DNA of 64,000 bases from Thielaviopsis euricoi (GCA_001599615.1 BCHJ01000003.1:1453055-1517054); one strand, 5' to 3'. Counted from the first letter of the stretch, positions 33,828-47,852 are shown. Notes: generated by a model from the sequence alone, not told the origin. Numbers and translations are program-made.

Positions 33828-36800
33828 TCTGAGATGTTATAGATAGTTGCGATAGTTGTGATAGAAAGCAACAACAGCAGCAGCCGTCTGTCTCTATTTC
33901 TTGCCCTTTGGCCGCTGATGTTTTTCAATGTCGGTCAGCCGTTAATAGCGCCTGTATGTTTGTCGTGTTATGTCGGGGAAAATAGCTGCAATCGGAGTCG
34001 GAGCGTGAAGAAAAGAAAGGGATAGAGGGGTCCGTTTCGAGAGCGTGGCTGTTCAGTTTGGTAGTCGACAGGCTGTACTACTAGCAGACTAAGTAGTATT
34101 GGGTTGGTTTGGTTTGGTTTGGTGGTAGATGTTTGGTGAGCGTTTGTGCGTTGTATGCGTGTGTGCCTCGATATGTATGGGATTCGATTTTCGGCTGTAA
34201 CTTTGGGGCTGGACTAGATGGATTGATGGATGGATCGACCGGCAGCAACAGACAGAAGACTTCCAGGGCCAACGAAAGCAAAAGAACCTCAAGTCAAGAA
34301 ACAAGCAAGCGAACGAATGTCTGGGAATCAAAAAAGCAAACACCAGGATCTCAACTGGCCTTACTACTGAGATTCAGAAGAAACACGATTGAAGAGTCCT
34401 CGGTCAGAACGGAACGGATTGTAGTATTAATCGGGAGAAGAATAAGGATAAGAACGCCAGGCCAAGTTAAGTCAAATCAAAATCAAATCTAATCGAGTGC
34501 ATGCATGCATGCATACAATACAAAGCAAATACGGGGCTTGATGATGCTACAACTTAGCGAAGTGGAAGCTCCAGTTAGTTTAATTAGTGAGTGGCCGACC
34601 TACTAAGAGCGCCGTAAATGCGCTACAGTAGGTACAGTAATAGTAATAGGAGCCTCTTCCTGGCTACCCAGCCCGCCCAAGCATTCAAACCAGTTCTCGA
34701 GGCTGGCGGCAGCTGGCACCAGCTGTCATAGGCACCGAGTTAGATACTGTGGAGCCTCGCTGGTGTGGCGCAGCACGTGGCGTCATCGACACATCACAGA
34801 TCACAGAGCGTACAAAGAAGTATTATAGACATTGCCGCAGCCGCCGGTATAAGACGTACGGACTAGGCGGTCAGCAATCAGCATACGGATGAAGCCGAAG
34901 CAAAGCTTTTCTGAGAAAAATTAAATAAAAAAAAAACTCAAGAAAGGGAAACGATAACATGTCAGAACTCTGACGCGGCTTTGACGATTTCTTATTTTGA
35001 GATGACAAATCATGAAGTTGATAGGGTTCCTAGGGTTATATGTGGTTGGGACCTTCGATGTAAAGGACGACAAAAGGAATAACACTTGACTGGTCGTCAA
35101 AGTATCACAGACCTGGATCGACAAAACTTCATAAACTTAAGCTTCTGGTCTTCAGTGCTCAAAACACAGTCAACAAGCAATGCGCTATGGGAGTCCCACA
35201 GCATTCATTTGTTCGTCTCAGGCCAGCCAATCCCCCAGCTTCTGTATTGGCCGTGTTGTCGCGTGTGTGGTAGATTTTTCTTTTGTTTCCGTCTGTAAGC
35301 TCTAGAGGGAGTCAACAGAATGTCCAACGGTCTAGAACAACTGCTTCCTAAGCGTCTGAGAAAGATAAGGAAGTTCAACTTGCTGGCTATACCGGTGTCG
35401 GGAACAGACATTTCCGTCCGTCACTGCTCTTTGTCTATAACATAGACCCCATTATGGAGGAGAAGATTGGGGTTATAATGCCTATAACCTTTACATTTGG
35501 TCGCAAAGCGAGCAATACAAGAGTCAAAGTCTGGACCAGTCGGCTTACTTGAAAGTACCGCTCCGAGCAAATCTACATACAAAAGGTACTTGAGGAGGGT
35601 TTATGACATTGAAGTAACATCGACGGGCTCAGGGCCGCTACAGCTCAGGGGTCTGAGGGTCAAAAGGTTACAGCTTAGATCTGAACCACCTGCGAAGCAA
35701 CGGATACTTTGTCGGAATATTTTCTGTTTGTTAGAAGACAAAGAGGATGGAATGCCGTATTTCATAGTGCTTCGTCGCACCAAATCTGGATTAGATAGAC
35801 CAAAAACAGGACTTATCAAGACTAAATGGCAGCATAAGCCTATTGATATGAGCTTGGCTGACATCATAGTCTGCTTATGCCGGTGTCTGGTCGAAAGGTT
35901 CAAGTTGGTTGCTTGTCGCGAAACACATACACAAACAAGCGTTGTTGTGGGGGCCGGCTGGCTTTAGAGTTTGAAGCCATTCCCAGAGAGGAAGTTTGAT
36001 TCCTGGAAATCTAGACCGCAGACAGCGAGAGTTGGCGCTTTGAGTTGTCTATTGGAGCGCTGTGGTGCTGAGATCGTCCAAGATTAGACAAGCTTCTTTT
36101 CGTGATGTGTTCGCGAAGGTGTCTGGAAATCAAGTAAAGGAAAAAGAAACATGAATAAGTGAAGAAAAACCGTCAGTTAGATACGTGAGTTTCATTCGTT
36201 TTTCGTCGACAAAGTTTCAAGGTTAAATCTGTAGGAGGTAAAATAGAGTGTGGATAGCAAAGGACGCGGAAAATTTCAAGGGTTGGCGGTAAACGAAGGA
36301 ATGGAATAGAACAATGGAAGCCCAAAGCACCGTGAATTAAGCTTCTGTCTAATTACGGGGAAATTGGCGGCAGGACGTTGGAAATTGCAGCGTCGTGATG
36401 GATGGATAGAATAGAGTAGAAATAGAAGCATTCTCTAAGCTGCGCACGGCAGATACTTTGTTAGAGGAGAGAGAGAATGTTAGAAAGGGAAAAGTATATT
36501 GTTCTTGAGGGTCCTTTGGTGTTTTGTCACGGCCAACTGCTTTAAAGCTTCTTACATATTATTCAGTCTCTACTGTTCGAACTTCAAGTAGCTAAGCAAA
36601 AGCAGAAATACTAATGTCAGTACCAAGTGCAAGAAACAGCTGAAAAATAATACACAGCAAAGCACAAGCTAAAAAGCCCCCGGTCGCCATTGAAACACTG
36701 CATGTTTCCCGAGACTCCCGCCCGGGCCTTTTATAAAGCCTCGGATGGCCATCCTGTAACAAGAAGCAAAGACAGAATGACAGAGCGTTAGTTTTACTGC

Positions 36801-39277
36801 TCGACATACACTAGCAGTTATAGTGACTGTAATTCTTGACAGTATGAACAAAGCCTGTAACATAAAATAATGGAATGCTTTTAACATCTGCCATAAAGAA
36901 CTTGTTCAATCTTGCCAAGCATGTCCATCAATGCAAAAGAAAAGGAAAAATGGTTGGAATTCAAAGCCAAGAAATGAAGCGCGCTGCGGTTCTTCAATAG
37001 GGTTACGCGTATAAGTCGCAATCCAACCCTAAGCCTACCATCTCTACCGACGGAACAGAAGAACTTCGTAATCTTTATTTTTGGCAGGCAATGTTTGCAC
37101 ATAAAGTTTGTTTGGGGTTACGTATCAGCTTTCGATCGCCAAGTAATTCGTGTACTTGAGAACTATAGGTTACGAGGCACAGAGTCAACAATACAGGCGT
37201 TAGGGTGAGAGATGGGTCAGGAGAGTCGTGCAGAAAACTGCCATCTGATGACGAGCAAGATTCGCGGCCTAGTGAAAGAGCGTCGTTTGTGGATTCATTT
37301 ACTTGCTCAGTGAGCCTTGATGTGAGATGTCATGAAGTGTTGTACTGTAACCCGCAATCTGATGTTAGGTGTCTGTCATTTGCTGATGTTTTAGCCGGTA
37401 TGATGTAGTTTCTTGGCAGAGTAGCTATTGGGAGCAGTAGTTGGGTGGACTGACAGGTCTTGGCTGGCTTGTATAAGTTGTACATACAAGCACGCACTAT
37501 TGCGATAGTATAGAATACTGATAACTTACTATGGCCCAAGAGGAGCGAGCGTCCCATCTTTAGTTCAAGCTGTCCAGTCAAGCTTCCCAGCCAGCACTAT
37601 GAGCAACACTGCCTAGGCAATAAGTTGTGTTGATCGATCAAGAAGAGGAAAGCACATCAGCCCGACAAGTCTGGCCCTTTGTCTTAAGTCCTGACAAAGA
37701 CTAACACGCCCCTAGTCAGCATGGGGTATTTGTATCAACACGGAACATTGATTAAACACAGCATTTCGTACTGCCCCAAGCAAGGAAAACGGATGCTACG
37801 CCAAAATAAATAAACGTTTTGACATGTCTTCAATATCATATGATTTCAATGCTCGGTAGCTACGGGGCAGCGTAGCAGTAGCAACTTGACGCTTATGCCT
37901 GTTTAGATTTATTCTTGTTTTGCAGGGTCTTTTACAGGGAGTTCTAAGAACTCACGCATGTCATTGGCGGTTATGTATTCTATTGCTACGGGCGTACTTT
38001 TCTTGAGAAATAGAGAGAAGTCTTTCGACGACAGACAGATATGGCCACTTTTTAGTAGACAAAGCAAGATAAAAAGACTGGCCTGCGCGCAAGGCAATGA
38101 AGTTCCTACAGAATAAAATATACCCCTGTTGATGGTCTGTGTCTGTGTCTGTCCGCTCTTTGACTATGAATTTTGACTGTTTCTTGGCTTTCTACGACGC
38201 TGTAAGAATGGGAACCCTTGCTGGGAACAAGTGTTTCCGAAACAGAGTTTAAAAGGCGAGTGGGTTTCTGGGGGTGTTGAGGCCGTCAGTGAAAATTAAC
38301 TATTCTTTTTTCCGATTCTTAGATGCTATCAACTCTACTGCTTCTCTATCATGACTGAATCTTGTATAATCAAGATGTGCCCAAGAATAAAGCAAGAAAA
38401 TGAAAAGCTGCGAACTACTAAAGAGTAAGACTTTACAAGACGTGTCATATCTAAAAGCTTCACTTATACCACCTTAAACTGCTATCCTACCACTCTAGAC
38501 TACACCTCTGACTTCTGCTACTCCTACCCCACCCTGTCATACCCTGTCCCATAGTACCCTCCACCCGCACCTCCTGTCTTGTGTCAGTTCGGCCCGGGTC
38601 TGTGTTTCTCTTCTCTCAGTAGCAGCATACCAAGAAAGCTTGCTTAGCTTGGTTCTTCTCTCTTTGATGTAAGTGTCCATGTTTCTGGCTGAGCGCATAC
38701 TTGGATACTTCTACTTGGCACACCCGCTTTCACATTCTTCTATGCTTCTCTCTCTTTCTCTTTTTTCTTTTCATTCTTTCTTCCTTTCTCTCCTCAGCTG
38801 CGCTCCTCTCTTTTGCTTGTTTGTGCCTGCTTTACTTTCTTCTATATCCCGGAAGGCAGTGTCAACCAAACCACCAAAAAAGACAATACAAAATATCTTT
38901 CTTTCTTTTTGTTTTCCCTTCTTCTAACGAAGCGTTCTTTTATTATTATTATTTCATATTCCGGGGTTTTTTTCTTCTTTTTTCTTCTTGTATTCCTTTT
39001 AACTTTATGTCTGCTTTTCGTTCTTGACGCCTAATTCACACCATATCTTAATTCTTCTTCTGCTGGATCAGTCTACTTTTATCTTCTTCTTTTAGTATCT
39101 TTATTACTAGTATCATCATCGGCATTTCTCCTCGACGACTTGTATCAACGACACATCTTCTCCTCGCCAAAATCACACCTCTCGACCCTCTCGCCACCTT
39201 GCTCCCCGCAAGTCGCAGGCCGACGACGCCCGTTTCTTTTCTTGCCGATCAAATCTCTTACTTCCGCCGCACTCATC
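33828..39277. other. 5.4-kb intergenic region between divergent myosin I and NoxA
   Basis: A divergent promoter region without a credible gene. The longest frame (35497-35967, plus, 156 codons) has no recognisable domain and atypical codon use. The region includes a TGCA tandem stretch near 34500-34513 and the T/C-rich NoxA leader from about 38580. Confidence 0.6.
38580..39270 (+). promoter_or_regulatory. Pyrimidine-rich upstream tract of NoxA
   Basis: About 690 bp of plus-strand sequence dominated by T and C (many TTC, CTT and TTTCTT units) ends at the NoxA start. It is similar in size and position to the tract before phospholipase B, and probably contains the core promoter and 5' leader. 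Confidence 0.55.
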
Positions 39278-41167
39278 ATGTCTGGCGATATTCCGCTCGG
39301 GGAGCTGCTCAAGAAGCAGCTGACCACTTCCAAGGTCATCTTCCACATCCTCTTCTGGGGCTTTCACTGGGGCTGCTTTGCTCTCGGATGGTGAGTGTCT
39401 TCTTCTTTTCTTTTTCCAGTTATAGACTGCTCGTCTGTCTGTTATATGCATTGAATGCTAATCTGACGGGTTACAGGTTGCTCCAAGAAAACAACGCCAA
39501 ACTAGCACCGTTGAACATGCTGACGTTTTCCGTATGGATTTCCCGTGGTGCCGGTCTCGTGCTTAGCATGGACGTCACGCTGATTCTGCTGCCCGTATGC
39601 CGCACCATTGTGCGCTGGATTCGTCCCAAGATCCGCTGGCTGCCGCTAGACGAGAACCTGTGGTTCCACCGCCAAGTCGCCTATGCCATGCTGCTCTTCA
39701 CCTTCTTGCACACCGTCGCCCACTACGTCAACTTCTTCAACGTCGAGCGCACACAGCTGCGTAAAGAGCGCGCTGTTCAGATCCACTACACCCAACCCGG
39801 TGGTATTACCGGCCATGTGATGCTGTTCTGCATGATGATGATTTACACCACCGCTCACGCCCGCATCCGCCAGCAGTCGTTTGAGACGTTTTGGTACACG
39901 CACCACCTGTTTATTCCCTTTTTCCTCGGCATGTATACGCACACAACCGGCTGCTTCGTCCGTGATTCAGTTGAGCCGTTCTCACCCTTTGCCGGCAAGC
40001 AGTACTGGACTCACTGCATCGGCTACCTGGGCTGGAGATGGGAGCTTTTCAGCGGCGGTTTCTACCTGTGTGAGCGTCTGTACCGTGAAATTCGTGCTGC
40101 TCGAGACACTGAGATTACGCGTGTGATTCGCCACCCGTATGGTAAGTTTTCTCATCTTGTTTCGTTCTGCTTTCACTGTTGTTAGTGCTAACTTCTTCGC
40201 AGACGTCATTGAGATTCAGTTCAACAAGCCCTCGTTCAAGTACAAGGCCGGCCAGTGGCTCTTCCTGCAGGTGCCGTCTATTTCCAAGTACCAGTGGCAC
40301 CCCTTTACCATTACCTCATGCCCCTTTGACCCGTACGTGTCTGTCCACATCCGCCAAGTCGGTGACTTTACGCGCACTCTGGGTGACGCCGTCGGTGCCG
40401 GCCCGGCCCAAGCCAAGCTGTACGAAACCACCGACCCAATGGGCATGTACGAAGTGGCCCTGCGCAACGGCGACAAGATGCCGCTGCTTCGCATTGACGG
40501 GCCGTACGGTGCGCCGGCTGAAGATGTGTTTGAGAACGAAATTGCCATCCTGATTGGCACGGGTATCGGCGTGACGCCATGGGCGTCCATTCTCAAGAAC
40601 ATCTGGCACATGCGCAACAGCCCCAACCCGCCGACACGTCTGCGCCGGGTCGAGTTCCTGTGGGTGTGCAAGGATACCACGTCGTTTGAGTGGTTCCAGA
40701 CGCTGCTATCGTCGCTCGAGGAACAGAGCACCGACAAGGCCCTGGCTGTCGGCCCCGGCGCTCAGGGCAGCAAGTTCCTGCGCATCCACACGTACCTCAC
40801 ACAGCGCCTTGATCTCGACACCACCCAGAACATTGTCATCAACTCGGTCGGCGCCGAGGTCGACCCGCTGACGGAGCTCAAGTCGCGCACAAACTTTGGC
40901 CGTCCCAACTTCCCGCGCTTCTTCCAGGAGATCCGCGACGGCATTCTCAACAACACGTACCTGCCCGGTCTGGAGGGTATGCGGACCACGGTCGGAGTGT
41001 ACTTTTGCGGTCCTTCGGCTGCCGGTAAGTTTACATCTTCTTGTTTATGACTTCAAATCAGAGTTTTCGCTAACCATCTAACCCTAATAGCCCGCTCTAT
41101 CGCTGCTGCCGCCAAGGAAGCCACGATCAATGAAGTCAAGTTCCGTTTCTGGAAGGAGCACTTCTAA
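39278..41167 (+). CDS. noxA: NADPH oxidase NoxA, superoxide-generating
   Basis: Four exons (39278-39390, 39477-40141, 40203-41024, 41091-41167), 558 residues. All introns are GT-AG; introns 1 to 3 are 86, 61 and 66 bp. The protein passes electrons from NADPH through FAD and two haems to oxygen, controlling hyphal development and fusion, usually with NoxR, Rac and Bem1. The N-terminal ferric-reductase-like membrane domain has haem ligands H102, H116, H180 and H193, with the gp91phox spacing. FAD-binding HPFTITSCP follows, then NADPH-binding GTGIGVTPWASIL, the FCGPS motif and C-terminal FWKEHF. There is no N-terminal EF-hand extension, excluding NoxC, and the length and motifs fit NoxA better than NoxB. 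The gene converges on the hybrid histidine kinase, another potential redox or stress component, but shared regulation is only a guess. Confidence 0.96.
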
Positions 41168-42546
41168 GTCGTGCTTTCTCAATCAATGTATCATGAGGTG
41201 TTTTCTGATTACTCAGCATATCTTTCGCCATTTTCTTCTACTCCCCATCTTCTACTTAGACTCTGTATTCCCACCATTTCTCTTTCTCATCCCATGTTTT
41301 ATTCCATTTATTAGCTTCCTTTTGTTTCCAGATTGTCGTTACATTGATATCAAATACAATTTTCTTCTTTTTTTCTTCTGCAGTTTCTATTGGATTTCTT
41401 TGTCCTCATTGATGCTGTCCTATTAAAAAGGCAGTCAAATAACGGGGCTTGGCTTGCCTCCAATGCGTTACACCCTGAAAATCATCACGATACTTTTCAC
41501 AGTTGTCACTTGATCCGGCCACCAAACAAGCAACTTCTCACCAAAAGCCCGGCGCTTCATCATGCTTTACTGCATCGATAGAGCTGTGACCGACTGTCTA
41601 CATACAGGATGTCGTATTTCTTTATGCTTCTGCGGGCTCGCAACCAAGTGCCGGTGAAACGTGCCGTGTGGCAGCTGTTGCCGATCGTGTTTCGACTGTA
41701 ACACCGCCACAGCAGCTTCGTATCGAGATGCTGTCATGAATATTGTAGTACACGACACAGGTCAAGAAAATGCATGACAAAACAAGCCAACAGAAAATGA
41801 ACTCCAAATTACCTTCTAAATACCGTGAAATGAGAGACTAGACATAAAGTAGTGTCTATGAAAAACGAACCAAAAGCCTCTCTGATTGATATGGTTCAAT
41901 CTCGAGACGAACAAAATACCCAAAATAGAAGAGCACATACAACTAAGATTCGGCAGACAAACAACAAGAATAATAAAAAATAAGACCAAAATGCCCATAT
42001 ATAACAAGAAAACAAGAAAAGTATACCCAAATAACGCCCCCAATAATATAGTTTACTAAACCAAAGTGCCCTCACCACAAGTCATTGTGCAGTAAATGAA
42101 AAAGAAAGAAAAAATAAACCCGAAATAAACAAGCAGAGAAACAGGCCGTCAGTGCACTAACGCCGCCCATATTCCTCATAAACCACCTCGAGATAACATT
42201 GCAGCAAACAGCAAAATAAATAGAAAAAAAAAAAAAAAGAAACAGCAAAAAAAGAAGATGATGAGAAGGGGAATAAAAAGAATAAAACGGCCGTCACAAA
42301 GATTCCGAGACCCAATTATAGCCGTGGGTCTGCGGTGTAATAATCCGTAGAGAACAAGAAGTTCGTTATCATAAAAGCAAAGCGGCCAAGACTTGGCGGT
42401 GTCATCGTCATGCCATGTCGTGCCATGCTGTAGTTGAGACGGTGAACACTGAGCCTCATGAGCCAGAGAAGACAAAGCCACTGTGCGGGCCATCAGGACC
42501 ACGCAGCAGCGACCGTCGACCACAGCCCAGAGACCCAGTCCGAGAT
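41168..42546. other. Convergent spacer between NoxA and the hybrid histidine kinase
   Basis: About 1.4 kb. The NoxA-proximal half is T/C-rich and the kinase-proximal half is A-rich (41.8-42.3 kb). No gene seen. Confidence 0.7.
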
Positions 42547-45500
42547 TCACGCTGGTGGCGACTGCGTCTTGTCGACCTTCGCCTTGCCGTGCTTTGGCGA
42601 CGCCGACGTCGATGTCGTCGTCAACGACTTGCTGCCGCTTGCCGTGTCGCTGCAGCTAGCCGAAGTAGGCGGCGATGGGCTGTCGATGGTGACGTCGCTG
42701 AAGCTGCGCGACGTGTGTGCCGACGACGTCGCTTCGTAGCTGCTCATGCTCATGCTGGAGAGCGAGGTTACGGCTGGTGGACGCTTCGCTGCTGCTTTGC
42801 CCTTTTTCTTGCTGGAACTGCTCTCGCTAGTGCTAGTCACGGCGGGCGTGCTCACTGATACAGTGGTGATGGGAGTGGAATTTCCAGAGGCGGACGAAGA
42901 GGCAGCGGCAGAACCAGAGCCAGACGCAGATGCAGAAGCAGGGGCAGGAGCAGAGCCAGACAAATCCGTGGAAGAGGCCCGTTCTGAAAGAGCAGGCAGG
43001 CCATTAGCAGTTGGGCTGCTGGGCATCGGCTCAGTAGTGGGCACACCCAGAGTCGCCCGGGGCAGCCTCATCAGCTTCAGATGTTGCATGATGGAGCGCT
43101 CCAGGACGGTCTGAGTAATGGGCTTCAGGAGGTAGTCGTTCATGCCCGAGGCCAGGCAGCGTTCACGGTCACCAGAAACGGCCGAAGCAGTGACGGCGAT
43201 AATGGGAACATCAGCGACATATTCTTGTAGACCTTCGGTGGTGCGGAGTCTGTTTTTGTTACTGATTAGCAAAATGACATGGATTCCTTGCGTGGATATG
43301 ATTGTTAGGACTTACGCTTCGGCACACTCGTAGCCATCCAGAATGGGCATTTGGCAATCCATCAGAATGACATCGGGCTTGAGTGCGTCGCCTCTCATGG
43401 CCTGCTCCACGTAGTCAAGACCTTCTTGGCCGTTCCACATGTGGACACACTGGGTGAAGTTCATTCTGGCCAAGAGCTTGAGCATAAGTCTAGCATTGAC
43501 ACGGCTATACAAACAGTTAGCATCACGTACATGGGGTAATATACATACTTCCAGAAAAAAGAGAACTTACTTATCCTCCACGAGAAGAATGTTAATCCGA
43601 TCACGTGGTGGCAGGCTAGGCTTGCTGGACACAGTCGAGTGCGTGCGCGTGGAAGGACGTTTCTTGCTCGAGGTTTCATCCGAGTTGGGGCCAATGTTTG
43701 ATCTCACACGGGGCAGACCCTCGTTGCCATTTGAGCTACCGCTGGGCCCGTCATCTTCGCAGTCGCTGTCGATAGCCGACGTACTGCAGACAGGAGTCTC
43801 GGTAGACGCACAGGCGCCGTGGGAGGATGCCTTGCGGAAGGGAATGTGCACCACAGCCGTGGTTCCGCCAATACCAGGCGCCGACGTCGATGCGGTCGAC
43901 TGGTGGTTGATGCGGCCATGCATCAGGTCAAGGAAACTCTTGCAGATACTAAGACCAAGACCAGTTCCGCCAAACTCACGAGCAGTTGACGCATCGCCCT
44001 GGAGGAACGGCTCGTAAATGTGGCCCAGCTTGGACGGGTGGATGCCAATGCCACTGTCACAAATGGTGAATTTGATAGTGATGTCCTCTTCGGTCTGATC
44101 TTCAATATCGACCTCAAAGGCCACGAAGCCCTCGCGTGTAAACTTCATACTGTTGTCGAGCAGATTGTTGAGGACCTGGCCAAGACGGTTGCAGTCACCG
44201 ACAAGATTCAACTCGGGCACGCCGGGGGCATAGTTGATGTAGAACTGAATCTTCTTCTTCTTAGCCTCAAACAAGCGCATTTCAGTGACTGCGGTGAGAA
44301 CCGTCGACAGCTGGAAGTCAATCTCGTCAAGCGCCATCTTGCCAGACTCGATCTTGGAGAAATCAAGAATGTCATTGATGAGCGTCAACAACAGCGTAGC
44401 TGAATTCTGAATGGTGGCAACAGTCGCTTCTTGCTCTTTGGTCAGAGTGGTGGAGTTGAGAATCTCCACGTACCCAAGAACCCATTGCAGTGGTGTGCGG
44501 AACTCGTGAGACATCTAATAGTAACAGGTGGTCAGTGACACTCTGTGATGAACGGAGAGAAGATATGGACTTACGTTGGCAAGGAACTGACTCTTGAGGC
44601 GTGTGGCCTCGTTGGCAGCCTCCTCGTTAGCCATGGCTTGGTGCCTCCGCTTCGTTTCCGCTTCGATGGCCGCATAATGCTCCGTAACATCCATGATAAC
44701 GCCAATAGCGCCTTCAATCTCAGGGGGACCATCGGCAGTCTCTGACGACATGATGGGAACAAAGCGAGTACGATACCACCGTCCATCTGGATATTCTTGT
44801 TAGTATATAGACGCAAAGGGTGAGTTCCATTCAACACTTACTGATATCATGCTCTTCAACTTGGTCGGCTCCATGGCCAGCAAGAACACCCTCAATAGGA
44901 TGCAAGAAGGTAGGAAGCGTGCCATGAGGAAGCTGGCCAATAATTTCGCCAAACACAGTGTAGACATTGCGGCCAATGTACCAGCTGACACCATTTTCCT
45001 TTCTGGCCGAGATGCCGTTTCCGACAAGACCACCCTCGAGCATCGTGACATTTTGGTCCAAGTCAACAGTGAACAGAGTAGCTCTGGCGTGGGCCATGAC
45101 GCTCTTGAGCTGTTCCTTGGTGCGTTCCGTCATGCGGTTGTTGATGACGGCGCTGTGCACATCGGTGCTCGTGCCGAACCAGGTCGTTATAGGGCCATCA
45201 GGGGTTTCGCGGATCGGCAGAGCTCTGCATAGGAACCAGCGGTATTCGCCATCGCGGCCACGGCAGCGATATTCGACTTGAAAGGGCTGGCCCGATTCCA
45301 GGCTCTTGTTCCACTCCACGCGACTATACACGGCATCTTCTGGGTGGATGATCTCTTCAAGATAGTCGGTTTCGCAATCCCCTGGACGAAGACCGGTGTA
45401 GTCGTACCATTGATGGTTGAAGTAGTCAATGTTCCCTTCAGCATTGGACGTCCATACCAGCTGTGGCATGGAGTCGCAGATGAAGCGGAACTTGTCGTCT

Positions 45501-47167
45501 TCGGCCTTGCGATAGCGCACAATGTCTTCAGCCATCTCGGTGACGTCACGGTAACTCACGATGCCGCCAATAGGCTCCTTTGTGGCTGGATCATAGATGA
45601 TTTCGCCGAGGACATCAAACACCAGACGCTTGCCGTCTTCCTCGACGATTCCGATGCGCAGTCCCTGAAACGGCTCCATATTATCGATGAGAACATTCAT
45701 GGGGTACTCTTCGACGGCGAGCTTGCGGGTGAAGTCTTGGTCCCAGATGCTCCAGCCGCTAACGAGGTCGTCAAGGTACACTGGGAGGGATTCGGGCCAG
45801 TTCTTAGCGAACAACTGACGCGCAGCGTGGTTGGGATACGCTAGGCTTCTGTCCTTCCAGATTCCAACGATGGGCATGGTGGTGTTGTCGATCATGGCAT
45901 CCTTCATCTTCATGACCTTTTGGAGGAGTGTTGACTCGTTGCGGCTGTGTGCATTAGGCGGCCCGCTGGACAAGAAGCTGCATTGTTCAGACTTTTCAGA
46001 TGCAGGCGACCGCGCGGCAGGGCGAATGGGGCGGGACAGAGCGGGTGTGGGTGTGGTTCTCGGCGGCTTGGTAGAATCCTCGGATGCTGATGCAGCGTTG
46101 GTGGATGTGGAGTTTGCTGAAGGTGGTTGGAGAGTCTGATCTGGAATGGGGATGTTGATGACGGGATCGGTCTTGGTAAATGTCAAGGTGAAGTACCGTT
46201 CGCGATGAGATGCAGCCCAACTCGTGACAATCATCTTGGCACAAACTTGCTTGACGCTGCTGAATACAAAGGGCGTGGAGGCCATGGATGACAGGTTTGT
46301 TGATGATGTGCGTCGGCTAATGGAGGGCGAGAATACGATTTCAAAGGTGTAGTCTGATTGGTCGTTGTCCCAAACCATCTTCTGCACAAACTCGGAGGTT
46401 GGCCGGTCATATTCCTCGTGGGGGTTGACACTCTCCGGGCCAAATGATGAGCCTCCGTCTTTGGCAGAGATGTGATCTAAGATGGTGTTGAGGGAAACCC
46501 AGATTGGCTGGCCATTGTCGAGAACGTCAACGCCAAGCTGGGATAATGTCAACCCATCAAAGGAATCGAAGGAGGACAAGCCTGTGTTGGCAGAGTACAC
46601 GCTTTGTAGAAGGCGTCTCATGGCATCGTTGATGAGAACGACACCTTTTGAATCGTCAAGAATGGTCACTGGAATGGGTAGTGACTGCATAGCTGAAGAG
46701 AAGATGTTGGTCATGGACGAAGCGGCTTGTGATCTTGGTGGCTGTCGGGGGTGGTGGCGGTCTGGAGTGGCGGCATTTTTCCTTGAGCTGGTGTTGTTGG
46801 TAGTGTTGTTGGGGGTGTTGCCACCGGGGCTGCTGCTGCTGTTCCCAGGGCTGCCCTGGCCACTTGGTGTGTTGCTCATGGCGGTATGCGAATAGCTGCG
46901 GGTTGACGAGGTTGGAGACTTCATGCTTGGAGCTATGTTGTGGAGTGGAGGGCGAGTCTTGCCGATGGGCAGTCTTGAAGGGACAGGCGGCAAGGCTGGA
47001 ACCGGCACGGAGGCTTTGCCGCTGGACGAGCCACTTGAGGTAAGACGCGGAATGGAAGATGCTCGTCTACCCCTTGACGAGGCATTGTTCGTAGAAGGCG
47101 ACGGTGAGGCTGATTTGTCGGCATTCTCTGCAGGTGATCTGCCAGAAGAATTCATGTCTTGTGGCAT
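42547..47167 (-). CDS. Multi-PAS hybrid sensor histidine kinase with C-terminal receiver
   Basis: Five exons (47167-44842, 44786-44575, 44514-43571, 43504-43316, 43249-42547) give 1457 residues with all junctions in frame. Introns are 55-66 bp; the ones I checked contain CTAAC-like branch sites. The Ser/Pro-rich N-terminus (about 1-160) is disordered. At least three PAS-like regions follow, including one at about 560-675 (RFICDSMPQLVWTSNAEG) and one at about 690-810 ending IGVIMDVTEHY. HisKA has MSHEFRTPLQ with phospho-His849. HATPase has the N box near 962-967, DSGIGI (999-1004) and GGTGLGLS (1028-1035). The receiver has acidic pair E1159/D1160, phospho-acceptor D1210, T1244 and K1266. A Ser/Ala-rich tail of about 170 residues ends the protein. 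There is no membrane helix, so it is a cytosolic sensor feeding the HPt/Ssk1 or Skn7 phosphorelay; the ligand is unknown. I cannot assign the fungal kinase group with certainty. Confidence 0.93.
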
Positions 47168-47699
47168 AAGGGAAATGTAAAACTGGATTCAAAGTAACAC
47201 GGGCGGAGTAAAGGTTGGTGTGGGTTGTCTCGGGACAGCGAAGAAGCGAGTAATGTTGATGATACTTGTTGTAATATGATGTGTCTTTTCTGGTATCTCT
47301 AAATAGAGCAAAGCAGTAGTTGAGCAAGTCACCAAGTTTATCGAAGTGTGTGACGAGATTCTCAGCGCCAGCTGGAGCTGAGATGGCGAAGATGAGCGAA
47401 CGGCGCCGGTAGTAGTAGTTGTATGTATGTATGTGTGTATGGTAAGACTGTCTAGTTATACAAGCGAAAGTAGAAATAAAGGTGAAGAAATACTAGGCAG
47501 GCCGGATTTTAAACAAGGTCAAATTGGTCGGACAAAGCAGAATGAGCCAAATCAACCTGCAGCCAGGACTTGCGGATAGCGGTGAAAGTCGGTGATGGAC
47601 TTGATAATGGAAGCATCGATTTTAGTGGAAGAAGCGAAGCGATGCGATGCGATGCGTGCGTGTAAGTTGAAGATGGTAAAAAAAGGATGGAATGAATGT
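47168..47699. other. Upstream region of the hybrid kinase gene
   Basis: Presumed promoter/5' leader. It includes a GTAT-repeat stretch near 47425-47440 and GATGC repeats near 47640-47656. No gene seen. Confidence 0.5.
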
Positions 47700-47777
47700 G
47701 GATTCGAGACGGCGCCAAACAGTGCGCAAAGTTTGAATAACAAGAAAAAAAAAAAAAAAAAAAAAAAACCTGTAATG

Positions 47778-47852
<75 letters not shown>

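Noticed and set aside
35497..35967. 156-codon plus-strand frame
   Set aside because: No recognisable domain and codon use unlike the real genes. Weak possibility of a lineage-specific gene remains.
37434..37450. AGTAGTTGGGTGG resembles the internal control region of 5S rRNA
   Set aside because: Only about 13 nt match; the flanks do not resemble 5S rRNA and there is no T-run terminator in place.
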